Source: Agapetus fuscipes (taxonomy: Eukaryota; Arthropoda; Insecta; Trichoptera; Glossosomatidae). Taken from it: DNA of 64,000 bases. The stretch covers positions 806,001 through 870,000 of the forward strand of contig OX637338.1 of the NCBI GenBank assembly GCA_951799405.1, given 5' to 3'. The notes below the pieces were generated by a model that did not search any database, was not told the DNA's origin, and saw only the letters and a program-made list of their open reading frames with translations. The translations under genes and the position numbers were made by a program. How positions within the stretch are numbered: the first letter of the stretch is position 1; each line of letters starts with the position of its first letter. Positions 1 through 37,194 of the stretch are shown here, in pieces.

Positions 1-248
1 GATCCATTGACTGTTGGGCTCCGCATTCACTGAGCGTGGTGTCATCTTGATGAAGGATTCCCCAGGCCCTCATGTTACAGCGAGCTCTACCAACACCCGT
101 TCTCAGCCTGTTGAGTGCCCTCCACACAGGCCACTCAAGATCCCGTCCAGGTAGGAGGCTCTCGCTTGGCTGCACAAAGTTTACAGGTCCATCACAGGTC
201 ATTTCACATGACCAATGTTTGCATGGGTACTGGAACAATGTGTCGTGT
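1..248. other. left edge, nothing recognised
   Basis: No exon with family resemblance and no repeat I could match elsewhere in the window. The short open frame over 115-444 runs into a SINE and is not credible as a gene. Confidence 0.5.
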
Positions 249-490
249 TGATCCGGTTCGTAGTGCAGGGGTAACACTTGGGACTCGTCAATGGAAGGTT
301 GTGGAGCACAAAAAATTTACCATTTATATTTTCAAATTTGCTCTTCGCTGGGTTGAAAAATTCATAAACCTTTATACGAAAGACCGGTCATCAAAAGGTC
401 CATCCAGCCTTACAGCAACGACCAAGCTCGCAGAGGGCTCTTGAGGTGTGATACACACAAAAACAGCGCTCACCAAATAAATCAGCCTAA
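249..490 (+). repeat. tRNA-headed SINE, monomer, diverged
   Basis: The diverged tRNA-like head (CCGGTTCGTAGTGCAGGGG) is followed by the body shared with the copies at 23428, 31311 and 59819 (CTTCGCTGGGTTGAAAAATT, then GGTCCATCCAGCCTTACAGC). The 3' segment ending in CAGCGCTCACCAAATAAATC precedes an A-rich tail. The B box is partly deleted, so it is probably inactive. Confidence 0.8.
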
Positions 491-576
491 TTAAAAAAAT
501 ATATGAATGCTGTACTTAAATTGATTTTGAAAATATTAAAAAGAACAACTCTCACATTAACATGTTTTACGCTTTT

Positions 577-811
577 TCTTGATTTGACCCCCCGTGCTGT
601 AAAAATTGGTTCACTTTTGCCAATGCCACCCCGGTTTCAGGGAAATACGGCAGGAGTCGCAAGGTTTATGTTCATGTGAGGTTTTGTTTATTTGTATGCA
701 CACATGCAGAATGTGTAGGCGCGAACCTACACATGCCTGTCTGTGGGTATTCATTTAATATGCGCCTTAAATGCTAACACATCTTTGCAGCTTAGATTAT
801 AGATTAGATTA
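577..811 (+). repeat. family A element, diverged copy
   Basis: It matches the family from CACTTTTGCCAATGCCACC to CTTTGCAGCTTAGATTATAG. The 5' end is internally deleted, so CTTGA is followed almost directly by the CCACCC box. Confidence 0.8.
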
Positions 812-904
812 TTCTTAGTTCAGATTGTGTAGCTTATGATTCTTTAAACAATTTCATTGAAATGTTATATTTGAATCAATTGGTAGATAAGCCAAACAAG
901 CACT

Positions 905-1192
905 GAGGGGACAATCTGCCGGTGGCCTTCCGGCGCCAACCGAAAATAGCAAACATCAATCAAGGAGCTTCCGAGGAGAAACCCGACTACCGTATTTGGT
1001 GATCGTGCTTTCCGTGTTGCTGCGCCCATGGCCTGGAACTCATTGCCAGCAGGACTGCGGGCAACAGAAAAAGAGGCAGCTTTCAGAAGGGCCCTGAAAA
1101 CTCATTTATTCATACAATCTTCAGCGCCTTTGGGATGACCAACGGTCATGAAAAGGCGCAGAGAAAAAAATTACCAATAATAATAATAACCA
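905..1192 (+). mobile_element. CR1/Jockey-type LINE, 3' end fragment
   Basis: One + frame encodes the C-terminal end of a CR1-like reverse transcriptase: F-R-V-A-A-P-M-A-W-N-S-L-P, then F-R-R-A-L-K-T-H-L-F and a stop. The same W-N-x-L-P ... F-R-x-x-L-K-T pattern ends the minus-strand LINE at 20433-22122. An (AAT)n tail follows near 1185. The 5' part is absent, as expected of a truncated insertion. Confidence 0.75.
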
Positions 1193-1203
1193 ACTCTTAT
1201 TTC

Positions 1204-1412
1204 CAGGGGAGGAAGTCTCGATGACCGTCGATAGATCTCACCGTATCCATTTGAAGATATGACAAAATAAAACATTGCAGCGTATCAACAATGATCCATT
1301 TTATATGGAACAACGATCAGCTGTTCAGCCACCGCCATGTTTTATTCCCTGCCTATCTTCAAATAGGTACGGTAAGACCTACCGACGGCCGTCGAGACTT
1401 CCACCCCTGTTC
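1204..1412. repeat. foldback (inverted-repeat) element
   Basis: The left arm (GGAAGTCTCGATGACCGTCG, then CCATTTGAAGATA) pairs with the right arm (TATCTTCAAATAG, then GGCCGTCGAGACTTCC). The loop section (GTATCAACAATGATCC) is repeated in inverse orientation near 3715-3740. No coding capacity. Confidence 0.65.
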
Positions 1413-1532
1413 TCAATCCTAGGATTGGTTTGCAGCAATCTACATCCATCAACTTCCATATCCAAATAAATTATTTTTAGACTCTCGAATAAGAAACAAC
1501 ACGGATATCATATGCGTACATGATATTGTATG

Positions 1533-1622
1533 TCGGTCGATAGCTCAGTTGGTAGAGTGCTTGCATTCTTTGCCTAGAGCTCGGGTTATTATCGCACCGA
1601 GGGTGTCAAAGATGATTTTCCG
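1533..1622 (+). repeat. SINE second-type tRNA-like head, fragment
   Basis: It begins GGTCGATAGCTCAGTTGG, a good Pol III A box, followed by GAGTGCTTGCATTC and CACCGAGGGTGTCA. The B box is damaged (GGGTTATTATCGC), so this is a decayed copy of head 2 of the dimeric SINE and not a tRNA gene. Confidence 0.75.
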
Positions 1623-2340
1623 TAGACAACTGTTACTCATTCCAAAGGCAAAGGAAATGTTGTTTATTATGAAATGTCTCTATCTAAGGCACGCGGCTGG
1701 ATAATGGAGTCTTCAGCAATTAAGTATGTAAAATATCCAAAACTAAGCCCACCTGTTTTATCTAACGTTGATAATATGATTTGAAAATTGAAGAATTTAA
1801 AACTGAGTATTGAACATGGATGAACTCCGAGTGGACTAAAAACGATTTTTTTCGGAACAAAAAGGTTTAAATTTCATGGAATATTCACATGGTGTTATGT
1901 CAACGACATTCAGTCACCAACAGTAAGCGGGAGCGAAAACCCCTTCGTCGCTTTCATGACCAGCCTTGAAAATGCTTTCTGCTCGTGAAAGCGAAACGTC
2001 GACAGTTAGAAAAAGCTGCGAAAGAATTTCCAAAAAATTCAAGTTATGTGATCGATTTGGCTAACCCACAGGTTTTGGAGTAGTACCAACAATTGAATTC
2101 ACAGCTGATGCCAGATATTATAATGGAATATAGTGATGCGAGGATTGTAAGAATGCAGGAGTAGCGGCTGTACCCTGAAAGGACCGCATTCCTGAGGGGA
2201 CAAGGCGGCCATCATAGATAATAGATAATGCTGTGGGCCAACCATTGTGCGACAGGAGTGGCAGGGTCAGAATATTATTACACCAAATAACTGGTAGCCA
2301 GAGGTAGATAGTGTACTCGTACAACAGCTACCATCAAAAT
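1623..2340. other. no recognised feature
   Basis: AT-rich sequence without a supported exon, RNA or repeat match inside this window. Confidence 0.4.
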
Positions 2341-2354
2341 TATTCATCTCCTAA

Positions 2355-3150
2355 ATATATAAAATCAAACGGATGTAAGTCTGTATATATTGTAGTGTTT
2401 TTGGGTTCGGAAAGTCTTTAAATTATAACATACAGGTCTTCTTTCAGGTTCTTTATTTTTAATTAATTTATTTTTACAATTTATATATTTTTTTAACACT
2501 TTTAGCAACTCAAATTTACTTTCACAGTTCAGCACCGCTTACACTCTTCAATCAAAGGCAACTATCTCACTGCCCTGCTGTATCCAATTTTGCTCCTTAT
2601 ATACTGTAGTGACAGAAGTCTCTAGGAGCTAATTTGCCATCAAACTCTCGAACGTTCTACCGGCTTCAAGAGTACAAAAGGATCATCTAATTTCTAGATT
2701 TCTTAAGCCTATAATTATTGCTACCTACGGTGTACACCTATATTAATCTACTTTTGACATAATACTATAATAACATCACTACCTACGATGTACACCTATA
2801 TTAATCTACTATTTACATAACAATATGTTTGAATGTTTGTCCTGTATGGACTCCTAAACTACTGAACAGTTTGCGATGAAACTTACATGAGTAATTCTTT
2901 ACATGCCAACTTAGTCTTCTGTATAAAAAAACTGGAAGGGTAAAGGAAATGAGAGCAGAAATATGCTTAAACTATTTTCACCTAATGACAGATAATTTTT
3001 TAGACTGTAAAAAGTGTGGAAAGACGCAACACAGTGGATACGCATCTGCGGAGATACTGGCTACCCCCAGCATAATGGCGGCATCATACAATTACAGTTA
3101 CCAGACGAGCCACCACAAGGGGTGGCAGGGTACAGCAAGTAGTTATATTT
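2355..3150 (+). repeat. unclassified dispersed repeat, counterpart at 38766-39332
   Basis: Two segments match the second locus: ATGTATGGACTCCTAAA near 2845, and AGACGAGCCACCACAAGGGG near 3100. This copy holds about 430 bp of other sequence after 2385 but lacks the hAT MITE found in the other copy. It therefore shows the empty site for that insertion. Class unknown. Confidence 0.6.
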
Positions 3151-3197
3151 TAATTTTACTTTTTTATTTGAGTCGTACCTACAGAACAAAGGCGGCC

Positions 3198-3684
3198 TAT
3201 AATCTAAGTTGCAAAGATATATTACATTCAAAATTAATATTAAATGCATTCCCATAAGCAGACACGTATAAGTTCGCGCTTACAAATGCCGCATGTGGAC
3301 CTAGTCCAGTGGCAAAGCGTGCCATACAAGCCGATTCCCATCGGCTTTTTTTTAAAATGAGGTAACAAAGTAGTTAAAAAATATAGGCACAAAGTAAAAA
3401 AATACATTTAAAACCAAAGAAACAATACATATTTTTTCCACATTGAAACCATGCAGTCTACTTTATTATCATTTTTACCTCATTTTAAACGGGAAACCGA
3501 TGGCAATCGGCTTGTATGGCACCCTTCGCCACTGGGACCTACAATATAAAAACCCAATTTTCAAATGAGCATAAGCTCTGCAACTCTTGCCGACCTTCCC
3601 TGAAAGACAGCGGTGACATTGGCAAAGTGAACCATTTCTTTACAGTATAGGTGGTCAGCCTCAGACCAACCTGTAAGTCAAGGA
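3198..3684 (-). repeat. family A element split by a hAT MITE
   Basis: The family A 3' end starts at 3198 (reverse strand) and the 5' end (CCTGTAAGTCAAGG) is at about 3684. The element is interrupted at its TGTAGGTCC box by the MITE at 3307-3534. Confidence 0.85.
3307..3534 (+). mobile_element. hAT-type MITE, 228 bp
   Basis: Terminal inverted repeats begin CAGTGGC and end GCCACTG, the hAT signature. The flanks GGACCTAG and GGACCTAC resemble an 8-bp TSD, with two extra bases on the left. The arms CCATACAAGCCGATTCCCAT and CGGCTTGTATGGCACCC extend the repeat inwards. Related copies are at 24353, 38872 and 63846. Confidence 0.75.
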
Positions 3685-3694
3685 ATATTCAAGG

Positions 3695-3800
3695 AACAAC
3701 AGCTGATTCCATATAAAATGGATCAACTGTTGATACGCCGCCATTTTTCATTCCGTCCTACCTTCAAATAGAAGTCGAGACTTCCACCCCAGGAAGCGAT
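3695..3800 (-). repeat. arm of the 1204-1412 foldback family
   Basis: GATTCCATATAAAATGGATC and GTCGAGACTTCCACCCC match parts of the 1204-1412 element, the former in inverse orientation. Confidence 0.5.
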
Positions 3801-3837
3801 TTTTATACGTCATTGAATTTTTTTGATAAAATCCTGT

Positions 3838-3975
3838 GCAGGAGACTCCCTAGATTGCTCTCTAGGGGTCTATGATACTTGTTGTAGTGCCGAGAGGTGT
3901 TGTGTTAGAGCTTGGTCGTCGCTACAAAGCGCCAACACTCAAGCAAGACCCAGTTGAAGGCTGGATGGACCTTTA
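3838..3975 (-). repeat. SINE fragment
   Basis: GAGCTTGGTCGTCGCTACAA followed by AGCAAGACCCAGTTG is the reverse-strand SINE body. The adjoining CTCTAGGGGTCTATGA stretch recurs inverted near 31600-31650, so both copies share an extended 3' part. Confidence 0.7.
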
Positions 3976-4213
3976 GATAGACCCCAATAATCATTAAAGA
4001 ACTGATTTCAAAATTAAAATTAGAAACTACAGCCCGGAGCGTATACTGAGGCCGGTATTCAATTGACATTTCACTGTAAGGTAAATGCAAATAATATTTA
4101 CAAGTAAAACAAGTTGATTAACACAGGTGCCGGCCATGACAAAAGTGCGTGAACTATTACAATTTTTAGGGTCTGAAAATCGCAAAATATTTGCAATTTG
4201 AGTTCTGGACCCT

Positions 4214-4321
4214 TTCCCCAAAATCTGCCGTTTTTGTTTGTTTGAACTTGATTTTCTTCATCACTGTAACTCTTTTGCTAAGACCACAAAGTGTAAGAAA
4301 CAAAAACGGCAGATTTTGGGA
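4214..4321. repeat. inverted repeat shared with 29874-29943
   Basis: The arms CCCCAAAATCTGCCG and CGGCAGATTTTGGG enclose a loop. The inner sequence (ACTCTTTTGCTAAGACCAC) occurs inverted inside the element at 29734-30315. Confidence 0.6.
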
Positions 4322-4385
4322 GAAATCGCTCTTTAATATTTTCCGTAAACTTTACTTTTCTCAAGTTTTGCAACTCGTACTAAGG

Positions 4386-4587
4386 GTACAGGACCCTGAG
4401 TACGAGTTTTTTCACTTTACTCGAAGTATTGTGTATTCGAGAAAAATGTATGTGAACTTGTAAAGCACCCCTGGCAAAAAAGGTTTCGAAACTTGTTTTG
4501 CTAGAGGTGCTTTACAAGTTCACATACATTTTTCTCGAATACTCAATACTTCGATTAAAGTGAAAAAACTCGTACTCAGGGTACAGC
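4386..4587. repeat. long near-perfect hairpin (foldback element)
   Basis: Arms of about 80 bp (4400-4475 and 4505-4583) match almost base for base. For example GTATGTGAACTTGTAAAGCA pairs with TGCTTTACAAGTTCACATAC, around a ~35-bp loop. A small extra palindrome (CTCGTACT...AGTACGAG) lies at the left end. Confidence 0.8.
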
Positions 4588-4833
4588 TTACAATGTGAGA
4601 GGGCACGTTTCCATGACAGGACAGCACGGTGACAAAACAACACTTATCATAACAAAATATAACGTGACAGAGCATAGCATGAAAAAACATCACAATGATA
4701 AAACATCACAGGAAAGTAAATCACAATGACAAAACATCAAATGACAAAAATTAAACACCTAAAACAGAAAATACCATAAACGGCATATGAAAAAACGTCG
4801 CATCAGTTATGTCATTCTCATGTATTTTCTGTA

Positions 4834-5280
4834 TTGGTGAATCATTGCGATATTACGTCATGTGATGTTTTGTCATGTGAGGTTTTGTCATGTGATGTTC
4901 TGTCATGTGATTTTAAGCCATGTGATGTTATGTTATGTGATGTTAAGTCATGTGGTGTTCTGTCATGTGATGTTAAGCCATGTGATGTTCTGTCATGTGA
5001 TGTTAAGTCATGTGATGTTCTGTCATGTGATGTTAAGCCATGTGATGTTATGTTATGTGATGTTAAGTCATGTGATGTTCTGTCATGTGATGTTAAGTCA
5101 TGTGATGTTCTGTCGTGTGATGTTAAGCCATGTGATGTTCTGTCGTGTGATGTTAAGCCATGTGATGTTCTGTTATGTGATGTTAAGTCATGTGATGTTC
5201 TGTCATGTGATGTTAAGCCATGTGATGTTCTGTTATGTGATGTTAAGTCATGTGATGTTCTGTCATGTGTTGTTTTGTCA
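4834..5280 (+). repeat. 15/30-bp minisatellite inside an inverted repeat
   Basis: The 15-bp unit TGTGATGTTNNGTCA is repeated about 28 times. Alternating CTGTCA and AAGC/TCA variants give a 30-bp higher-order unit. Frames are open on both strands only because the unit length is a multiple of three and contains no stop. The flank at 4614-4643 (GGTGACAAAACAACAC) is the inverse of 5268-5290 (GTGTTGTTTTGTCACTG), so the whole 4612-5295 stretch can fold back. Confidence 0.85.
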
Positions 5281-5295
5281 CTGTCCTGTTCTAAC

Positions 5296-7266
5296 CTGTT
5301 ACCAAAAAGGCATCTACTAGATTGAAAAAAATAAAACATGAACGATATAGAAATAATCAAAGACAGCAATGTAGCATTATTTCTCAACATGACAAAATAA
5401 CTTGCTCCGCGTTTCCCTACATATTCTTTATTCTTATACATTTATCTCATTTTCGGAAAATTCCTAGATTGCCGTTTTTGATTCTATACCTTTCATATAT
5501 CATTGATGTTAATGAATAGATGTTAAATGATAATTTACATACGTATACTATAAGCATTACATGGTTCAAAAATAGTAACAAAAAATAAGTATGGTACAAT
5601 ATAGCCGATTACCATACCACGCGGAAACTCAAATAATCTAAGCAAGCGAATACAGAAGAATTGTTTTTTTTTTAAATAGATTTGTGAAGAGGAATGCAAT
5701 TCACCAACCTATTCTGCCTGGCCAGAAACAGGTATTAATATCATAAATTAAGTAATAATTCATTATTGTTTATTTTAATAAATTATTAATTAATAATAGC
5801 CCAATAACATCTGTAGAACCATGATCAATGCAAGGCCATGATCAATGTTATGATCAAATGACCCAGGCGGGGATCGAACTAACGTTGCTCTATTCCAAAC
5901 ACGCTAGAAAGATCAGCCCACTTGGCCCCCTCGGCCATAACACCGACAAGCATATCAAGAAATCTGTAACTGAAAATCAATAATAATATTACCTAAACAA
6001 GTATTGTATAATGGTGAGATGTAACGACTGGTTCATGAGGTATTTACGTTCCGGGCATAACAGCTGCCATCGATTTATCTCTATCAGATCGGAGGTCAGA
6101 GACTAGGTATATTCGAGAAATCTCATCTGACCACAAAGATGTAGGTGAAACTGTGAAAATGACAAACAATAAGACCGATCGCCATGTTGTGGCTACTCAC
6201 CGGTGCCCCTTGCGACTTTGCCCTTCATGACTGCTTCTATTCTTGAACATTTCTCGTCCATGGGACATTTCAAGAGCATGTCACTGGCACCAACTGAATT
6301 GTCACTGTTTATTTGTCACCCTTGAACTTTGTCACATCACAATAAACATCCGGCGAAGAGCATTATGAGAATTTTAAGCGTTTTACGTATCCGCAAGGTC
6401 CAGCGACATTTTCAGCTGATTGACGACTAGTTTGATAGGTTGAAAGATATGACGTAGTTCACGTTGTTGACAAAAAACTGTATAATTAAATACTTGAACG
6501 CATGCGGTTCTTGCTATTTCAAGTCCTACAATTATTGTTTTTACCTTCGTTTAACTGATTTGGATACAAACAATGACAAATTAAATTAATCATGATAAAA
6601 TCGAGATTAAAAACCGGCATAATAACAATTTACGGTCGGCTGTCGGTATTCTAAATTTGAAACAATTATACCTAAACGTCAAACAGAGAGTTCCGAGTTA
6701 CACAGCATACTAAATCTGAAAAATGAAAATTGAATTTTCAATCTTCTTTTTTATTTATGTTTCTTTAGAATTCTAACGGATTTTTCCAAAAATATAATTG
6801 TTACTATTATTTATGATTTTAGTGTTGTTTATTTTTCCAAATTCTTCTAAAATGTCATTTCTGCTACGAAGTGTAAATAAACAAACAAAGTTGTCTATGG
6901 TTTTGTAATATTGCCATATATCAAGCCAGATTTCCTGAAAACATGACTACAGGTGTACACGGCTTTAAATAAATTTAGATCACAGCTAAATAAAGGTGCT
7001 TTTACGACTTGGGGTCCTTTAATCTGCTATTATCATTGTTTATTCCTTTTGCTTTCGAAATAATACTTCTTAAATTTAAGCAGAAGAGTAAACGCAAAGT
7101 TGAACTGTTAAAAATTAAAGCGACAGGAGATTAATTATTAGGTGCTTAAACATAAATTGGAAAGAAAAATAAATAAATGATTTTCAGGTATTCCGTGGGG
7201 TTCAGCAGGTTTGTATTATAGTATTTTTCGATACCGTAAGTTAATTGCATATCCATCAATATAAAC
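5296..7266. other. AT-rich stretch, little recognised
   Basis: No exon or clear repeat was seen, apart from the weak tRNA-like stretch at 5863-5943. No gene with family resemblance. Confidence 0.4.
5863..5943 (-). repeat. possible tRNA-derived fragment
   Basis: On the minus strand TTATGGCCGAG is followed by TTAGTTCGATCCCCGCC, an A-box-like and a B-box-like motif at tRNA spacing. I could not fold a full cloverleaf. Probably a relic of another SINE type. Confidence 0.3.
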
Positions 7267-7667
7267 GCAAACGCAACTAAGCTACACATAAAGTGTAACT
7301 TTTTGCCTGCGTTATCCCCGAAGGGGTCGTATGTGGCGATTCGGTTCGATGCGGTTTTCCCCGAGTAACCACATGTGGCGATTCGGGACCTATTTATTTT
7401 TACGGGTAAGGGTGCCGGCCACAAACCAACCACTTTCAGTTGAAATGGGAGTTTCCCAGCTTCCGGGGGGGCTGGTTCTCATTTTTTGTGAAAGCTGAGT
7501 AAGCCTTGAAATCGAACCCTTGCTCTCGGCATGGAATGCAAGTATTCTGCCAATTTAGCTATCGATCTTTTTACGAGCTTGGTCGTCGTCGCTACAAAGC
7601 GCTAATATTCTCAAGCAAGACCCAGTTGCTGTAAGGCTGGATTGAACTTTGATGACCGGCCATTGGA
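7267..7667 (-). repeat. dimeric-type SINE, lacking head 1
   Basis: On the minus strand: SINE body (TTGAGAATATTAGCGC variant), head 2 (GATAGCTAAATTGGCAG), then the long 3' part ending in CACTTTATGTGTAGCTTAG. The same order is seen intact at 17784-18284 and 26833-27306. Confidence 0.8.
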
Positions 7668-7706
7668 GCAAATATGAAAATATAAATAGTACCTATATTT
7701 TTTGTC

Positions 7707-7800
7707 CGGTCTATAGCTCAGTTGGTAGATTTCTTGCATTCCATGCCGTGACCTTGGGTTCAAATCCCACCGAGGGTGTCAGAAATGATTTCCCGTTTCG
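7707..7800 (+). repeat. SINE head 2 with intact Pol III boxes
   Basis: GTCTATAGCTCAGTTGG (A box) and GGGTTCAAATCCCACC (B box) lie about 45 bp apart, followed by GAGGGTGTCAGAAATGA. The extension after the B box and the poor cloverleaf argue for a SINE head and not a tRNA gene. Confidence 0.75.
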
Positions 7801-7946
7801 GTGTTTATTTATTTTTGCATATATTTTTCCCAACTTGTATGATTTTATTTTAGTAATGGTATTACGCTATTTTGAACTACTGTCGACATGATAGATTAGC
7901 ACGAGAAGAAATAAAAATCAGAAGAAGAATCTGAAATTCTTCACAA

Positions 7947-7962
7947 ACGTCAGTTACGTCAG
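7947..7962 (+). promoter_or_regulatory. paired ACGTCAG motifs upstream of HADHA
   Basis: Two ACGTCAG copies lie 9 bp apart, 106-121 bp before the start codon. Each contains a CRE half-site, and TCAGTT between them resembles an arthropod initiator. The position suits a core promoter, but this is inference from motif and location only. Confidence 0.3.
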
Positions 7963-8067
7963 CCGGGTCCAAAGTCTGTTATTAATTTAATACGACCGCA
8001 CAGACTATTTAAATTGTTTTTTATATCATAGTTGTTTCTTGTGCAACTGAAATAAAAAGACTTCGTC

Positions 8068-34922
<26,855 letters not shown>

Positions 34923-35286
34923 TTAGGTCCGTTGAAAAATTTGAAGACATTTTGTAAGATCAAAAGTTGTTTGAAACGTAATTATAAGATGAAGTATATT
35001 TTTAATTTATGATGATTTGTGAAGGTGAGCTTATTTTTTACATCTACCTATCGGAATTTTTAATGCAAAATTATGTAATTAAGAATTAAGATGCAGGAAA
35101 ACATTATCAGTAAACCTTGATCATCAAAAAAGACTATAACCTTTTTTTATAAACCCGTAACCAAAAAATCAAGCAGACTATAATTTTTTTTGGACACATT
35201 TACATAATATTATCAATAATATAAGTTGCAAAGAGATATGTTAACATTTAAAATTCATATCAAATGCATGCGGCATGTGTATGTTA
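34923..35286 (+). other. HADHA: probable HADHA 3' UTR, with partial family A at 35220-35286
   Basis: No AATAAA or ATTAAA in the first 300 bases after the stop; only a TATAAA variant near 35150. The poly(A) site cannot be fixed from sequence. A partial reverse family A piece (AAGTTGCAAAGAGATATG) begins at about 35220. Confidence 0.45.
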
Positions 35287-35540
35287 TAATCTATAATCTA
35301 AGTTGCAAGGATATATTCATTCAAAGCTCTCAGATGTATGCCCACAAACAAACACGTGTAGTTCGCGCTTACAAATGCTGATTGTGTACTTACAAATAAA
35401 ATCCAAACCTCAAATGAACATAAGCCCTGCAACTCTTGCCGAGATTCCCTGAAACAGGGGTGACATTTTGATGACATTTCAAAGTGAACCATTTTTTACA
35501 GTATGGGTGGTCAGCCTCATACCAACATATAAGTCAAGGA
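35287..35540 (-). repeat. family A element
   Basis: Full-length reverse copy with a small extra duplication (TGACATTTTGATGACATTTC). Confidence 0.9.
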
Positions 35541-35611
35541 AATCCGAGTAATAAATAACATTTAAGTGTAAAATAAACAACAAAATCTTAAAAATAAATC
35601 TATACAAAAAA

Positions 35612-35785
35612 ATATGTTCACGCTTACAAATGCTGCATGTGTAATTACAAATTGAAATCCAAACCTCAAATGAACATAAATCTTGCAACTTTTGCCAATC
35701 TTCGCTGAAACGAGTTGACATTGGCAAAATGAACCATTTTTTACAGTATGGGTGGTCAGCCTCATACCAACCTATAAGTCATGGA
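35612..35785 (-). repeat. family A element, 3'-truncated
   Basis: Has the 5' end (CCAACCTATAAGTCATGG on +) and the middle, but lacks the GCAACTTAGATTA end. Confidence 0.8.
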
Positions 35786-36167
35786 ATCTTTTATTTGATT
35801 TTGATTTTTTAAATAATTTTTGCCCGTTTTTACTTTTCTTTTTTGTTTTTGAAAAACATATTTATTATTAAATTAATTTGTAATTTGACTGATATTGTTG
35901 CAAATATTTGAAATACAGAGGCATTTATTTACCTAGTAGCTTTTGAGTGGGGTGTGGTGATAGGAAATACTCTTATAATGTGCTCTTCCAATCTGCCAAT
36001 ACAGAGAAAACGTGTGTTCCATATATGTCCTCATCTTCATGTTCACTTCAATAGGTATATTTACTTAACCTTTATTATATTACCCTACGTGGTTGTTAGT
36101 AGTGATGGTGTGGATAATTACATTAATTTCACTTCCACGTGACTGAAAAGCTCCTGTACAATACTTA

Positions 36168-36597
36168 GGTCCGGTATTTTCAATGTTAGCATATATAACT
36201 TTAAACTGATAAAAAAAAACTACCGGTTCTAATCTAATCTAATCTAATCTAATCTAATCTAAGTTGCAAAGATATGTTACATTGGAGATTCACATTACAT
36301 GCATTTTCTCAACCAGACACATACAAGTTCACGCTTGAACATACCGCATGTGAACCTACAACATAAAAACCAAATCTCAAATGGACATACACCCTGCAAC
36401 TCTTGCCGTCCTTCCCTGAGACAGGGGTGACATTGGCAAAGTGAACCATTTTTACAGCATGGGTGGTCAGCCGCATACCAACCTATAAGTCAAGGAGCAT
36501 ACACCCAAATTACATTTTATTGCATTTGATTGACGAAAGTCTGTCCTTTTCTTTCTGTATATTATAGTCGCTATGCTAACATTGAAAATATCGGGCC
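36168..36597 (+). mobile_element. Harbinger-like MITE carrying family A
   Basis: Termini GGTCCGGTATTTTCAATG and CATTGAAAATATCGGGCC, flanked by TTA and CTA. The family A copy at 36229-36496 fills its centre. Confidence 0.78.
36229..36496 (-). repeat. family A element with longest (GATTA)n tail
   Basis: Seven TCTAA units precede GTTGCAAAGATATG on the + strand, so the tail length varies between copies. The rest is close to the copies at 11230 and 46087. Confidence 0.92.
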
Positions 36598-36839
36598 CTA
36601 GGCGTATCTATAAATGTAAAAACTGTAAGTGTTAATGGATAAAAGCAATAAGATTCATTGAGAGCTATATGAGGTGTGTGTTTATTTACAATCTTCGTTA
36701 CAGGCACTTGATTTTTTTAATTACAATGAGCGGAACAGTATTTCAACTACTACTATGTTCCCCTTAGTCTTTATTTCACAATTATTTATTAGCTTGATAT
36801 CAGTTTGTACAATATTTTCTTGTATTGATGCTGGAGAGA

Positions 36840-36960
36840 TGTCTTCCTTCTGTAGGAGCTGGATCGGAAGCTCCAGCTCCAACAGACCACGGCAACAGAC
36901 CCCGGAAGATGTCTCTCCAGCACCATCGGCCGGCCGTGAAAGCCTAAAACTCTTATTTAC
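36840..36960 (-). repeat. relative of the 19622-20110 foldback
   Basis: GACCACGGCAACAGACCCCG and CCGGCCGTGAAAGCCTAAAA match the 19622 element in inverse orientation. Confidence 0.6.
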
Positions 36961-37194
36961 TTGTATTGTTTTATAGAAGTACAACATAGATAGTAAACAT
37001 GATCCTTGTTGGTCAAGAAATTACCAGATAAGAAGCAAACACATCATCAGCATCATAATTCGCCACCTTAAAGACAAAACTGAATAAGTGCTGATTCACT
37101 GATTTGAGAAATATTGGATATAACATTTTATTGTGAGTAACTTGTCATAGTAAGCGTTACAATAATAAAGTTTAACAATCCTTTGACTGGCTTA

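Noticed and set aside
115..444. 109-codon open frame at the left edge
   Set aside because: Its second half is SINE sequence and the first half resembles nothing I recognise.
4842..5280. CRISPR-like array
   Set aside because: Repeats are contiguous without unique spacers and the DNA is eukaryotic.
4834..5441. Long open frames on both strands (163, 152 and 199 codons) rich in Cys-Asp or His-Asp-Arg-Thr
   Set aside because: They are translations of the 15-bp minisatellite; the unit is a multiple of three and lacks stops in several frames. No gene context.
7707..7800. tRNA genes (also 1533, 31311, 50433, 59819)
   Set aside because: A and B boxes are present, but cloverleafs are poor and each is followed by the same non-tRNA body, so they are SINE heads.
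36229..36270. Telomere-like repeat (TTAGA against insect TTAGG)
   Set aside because: Only short arrays occur, always as the 3' tail of family A, and the unit differs from TTAGG.
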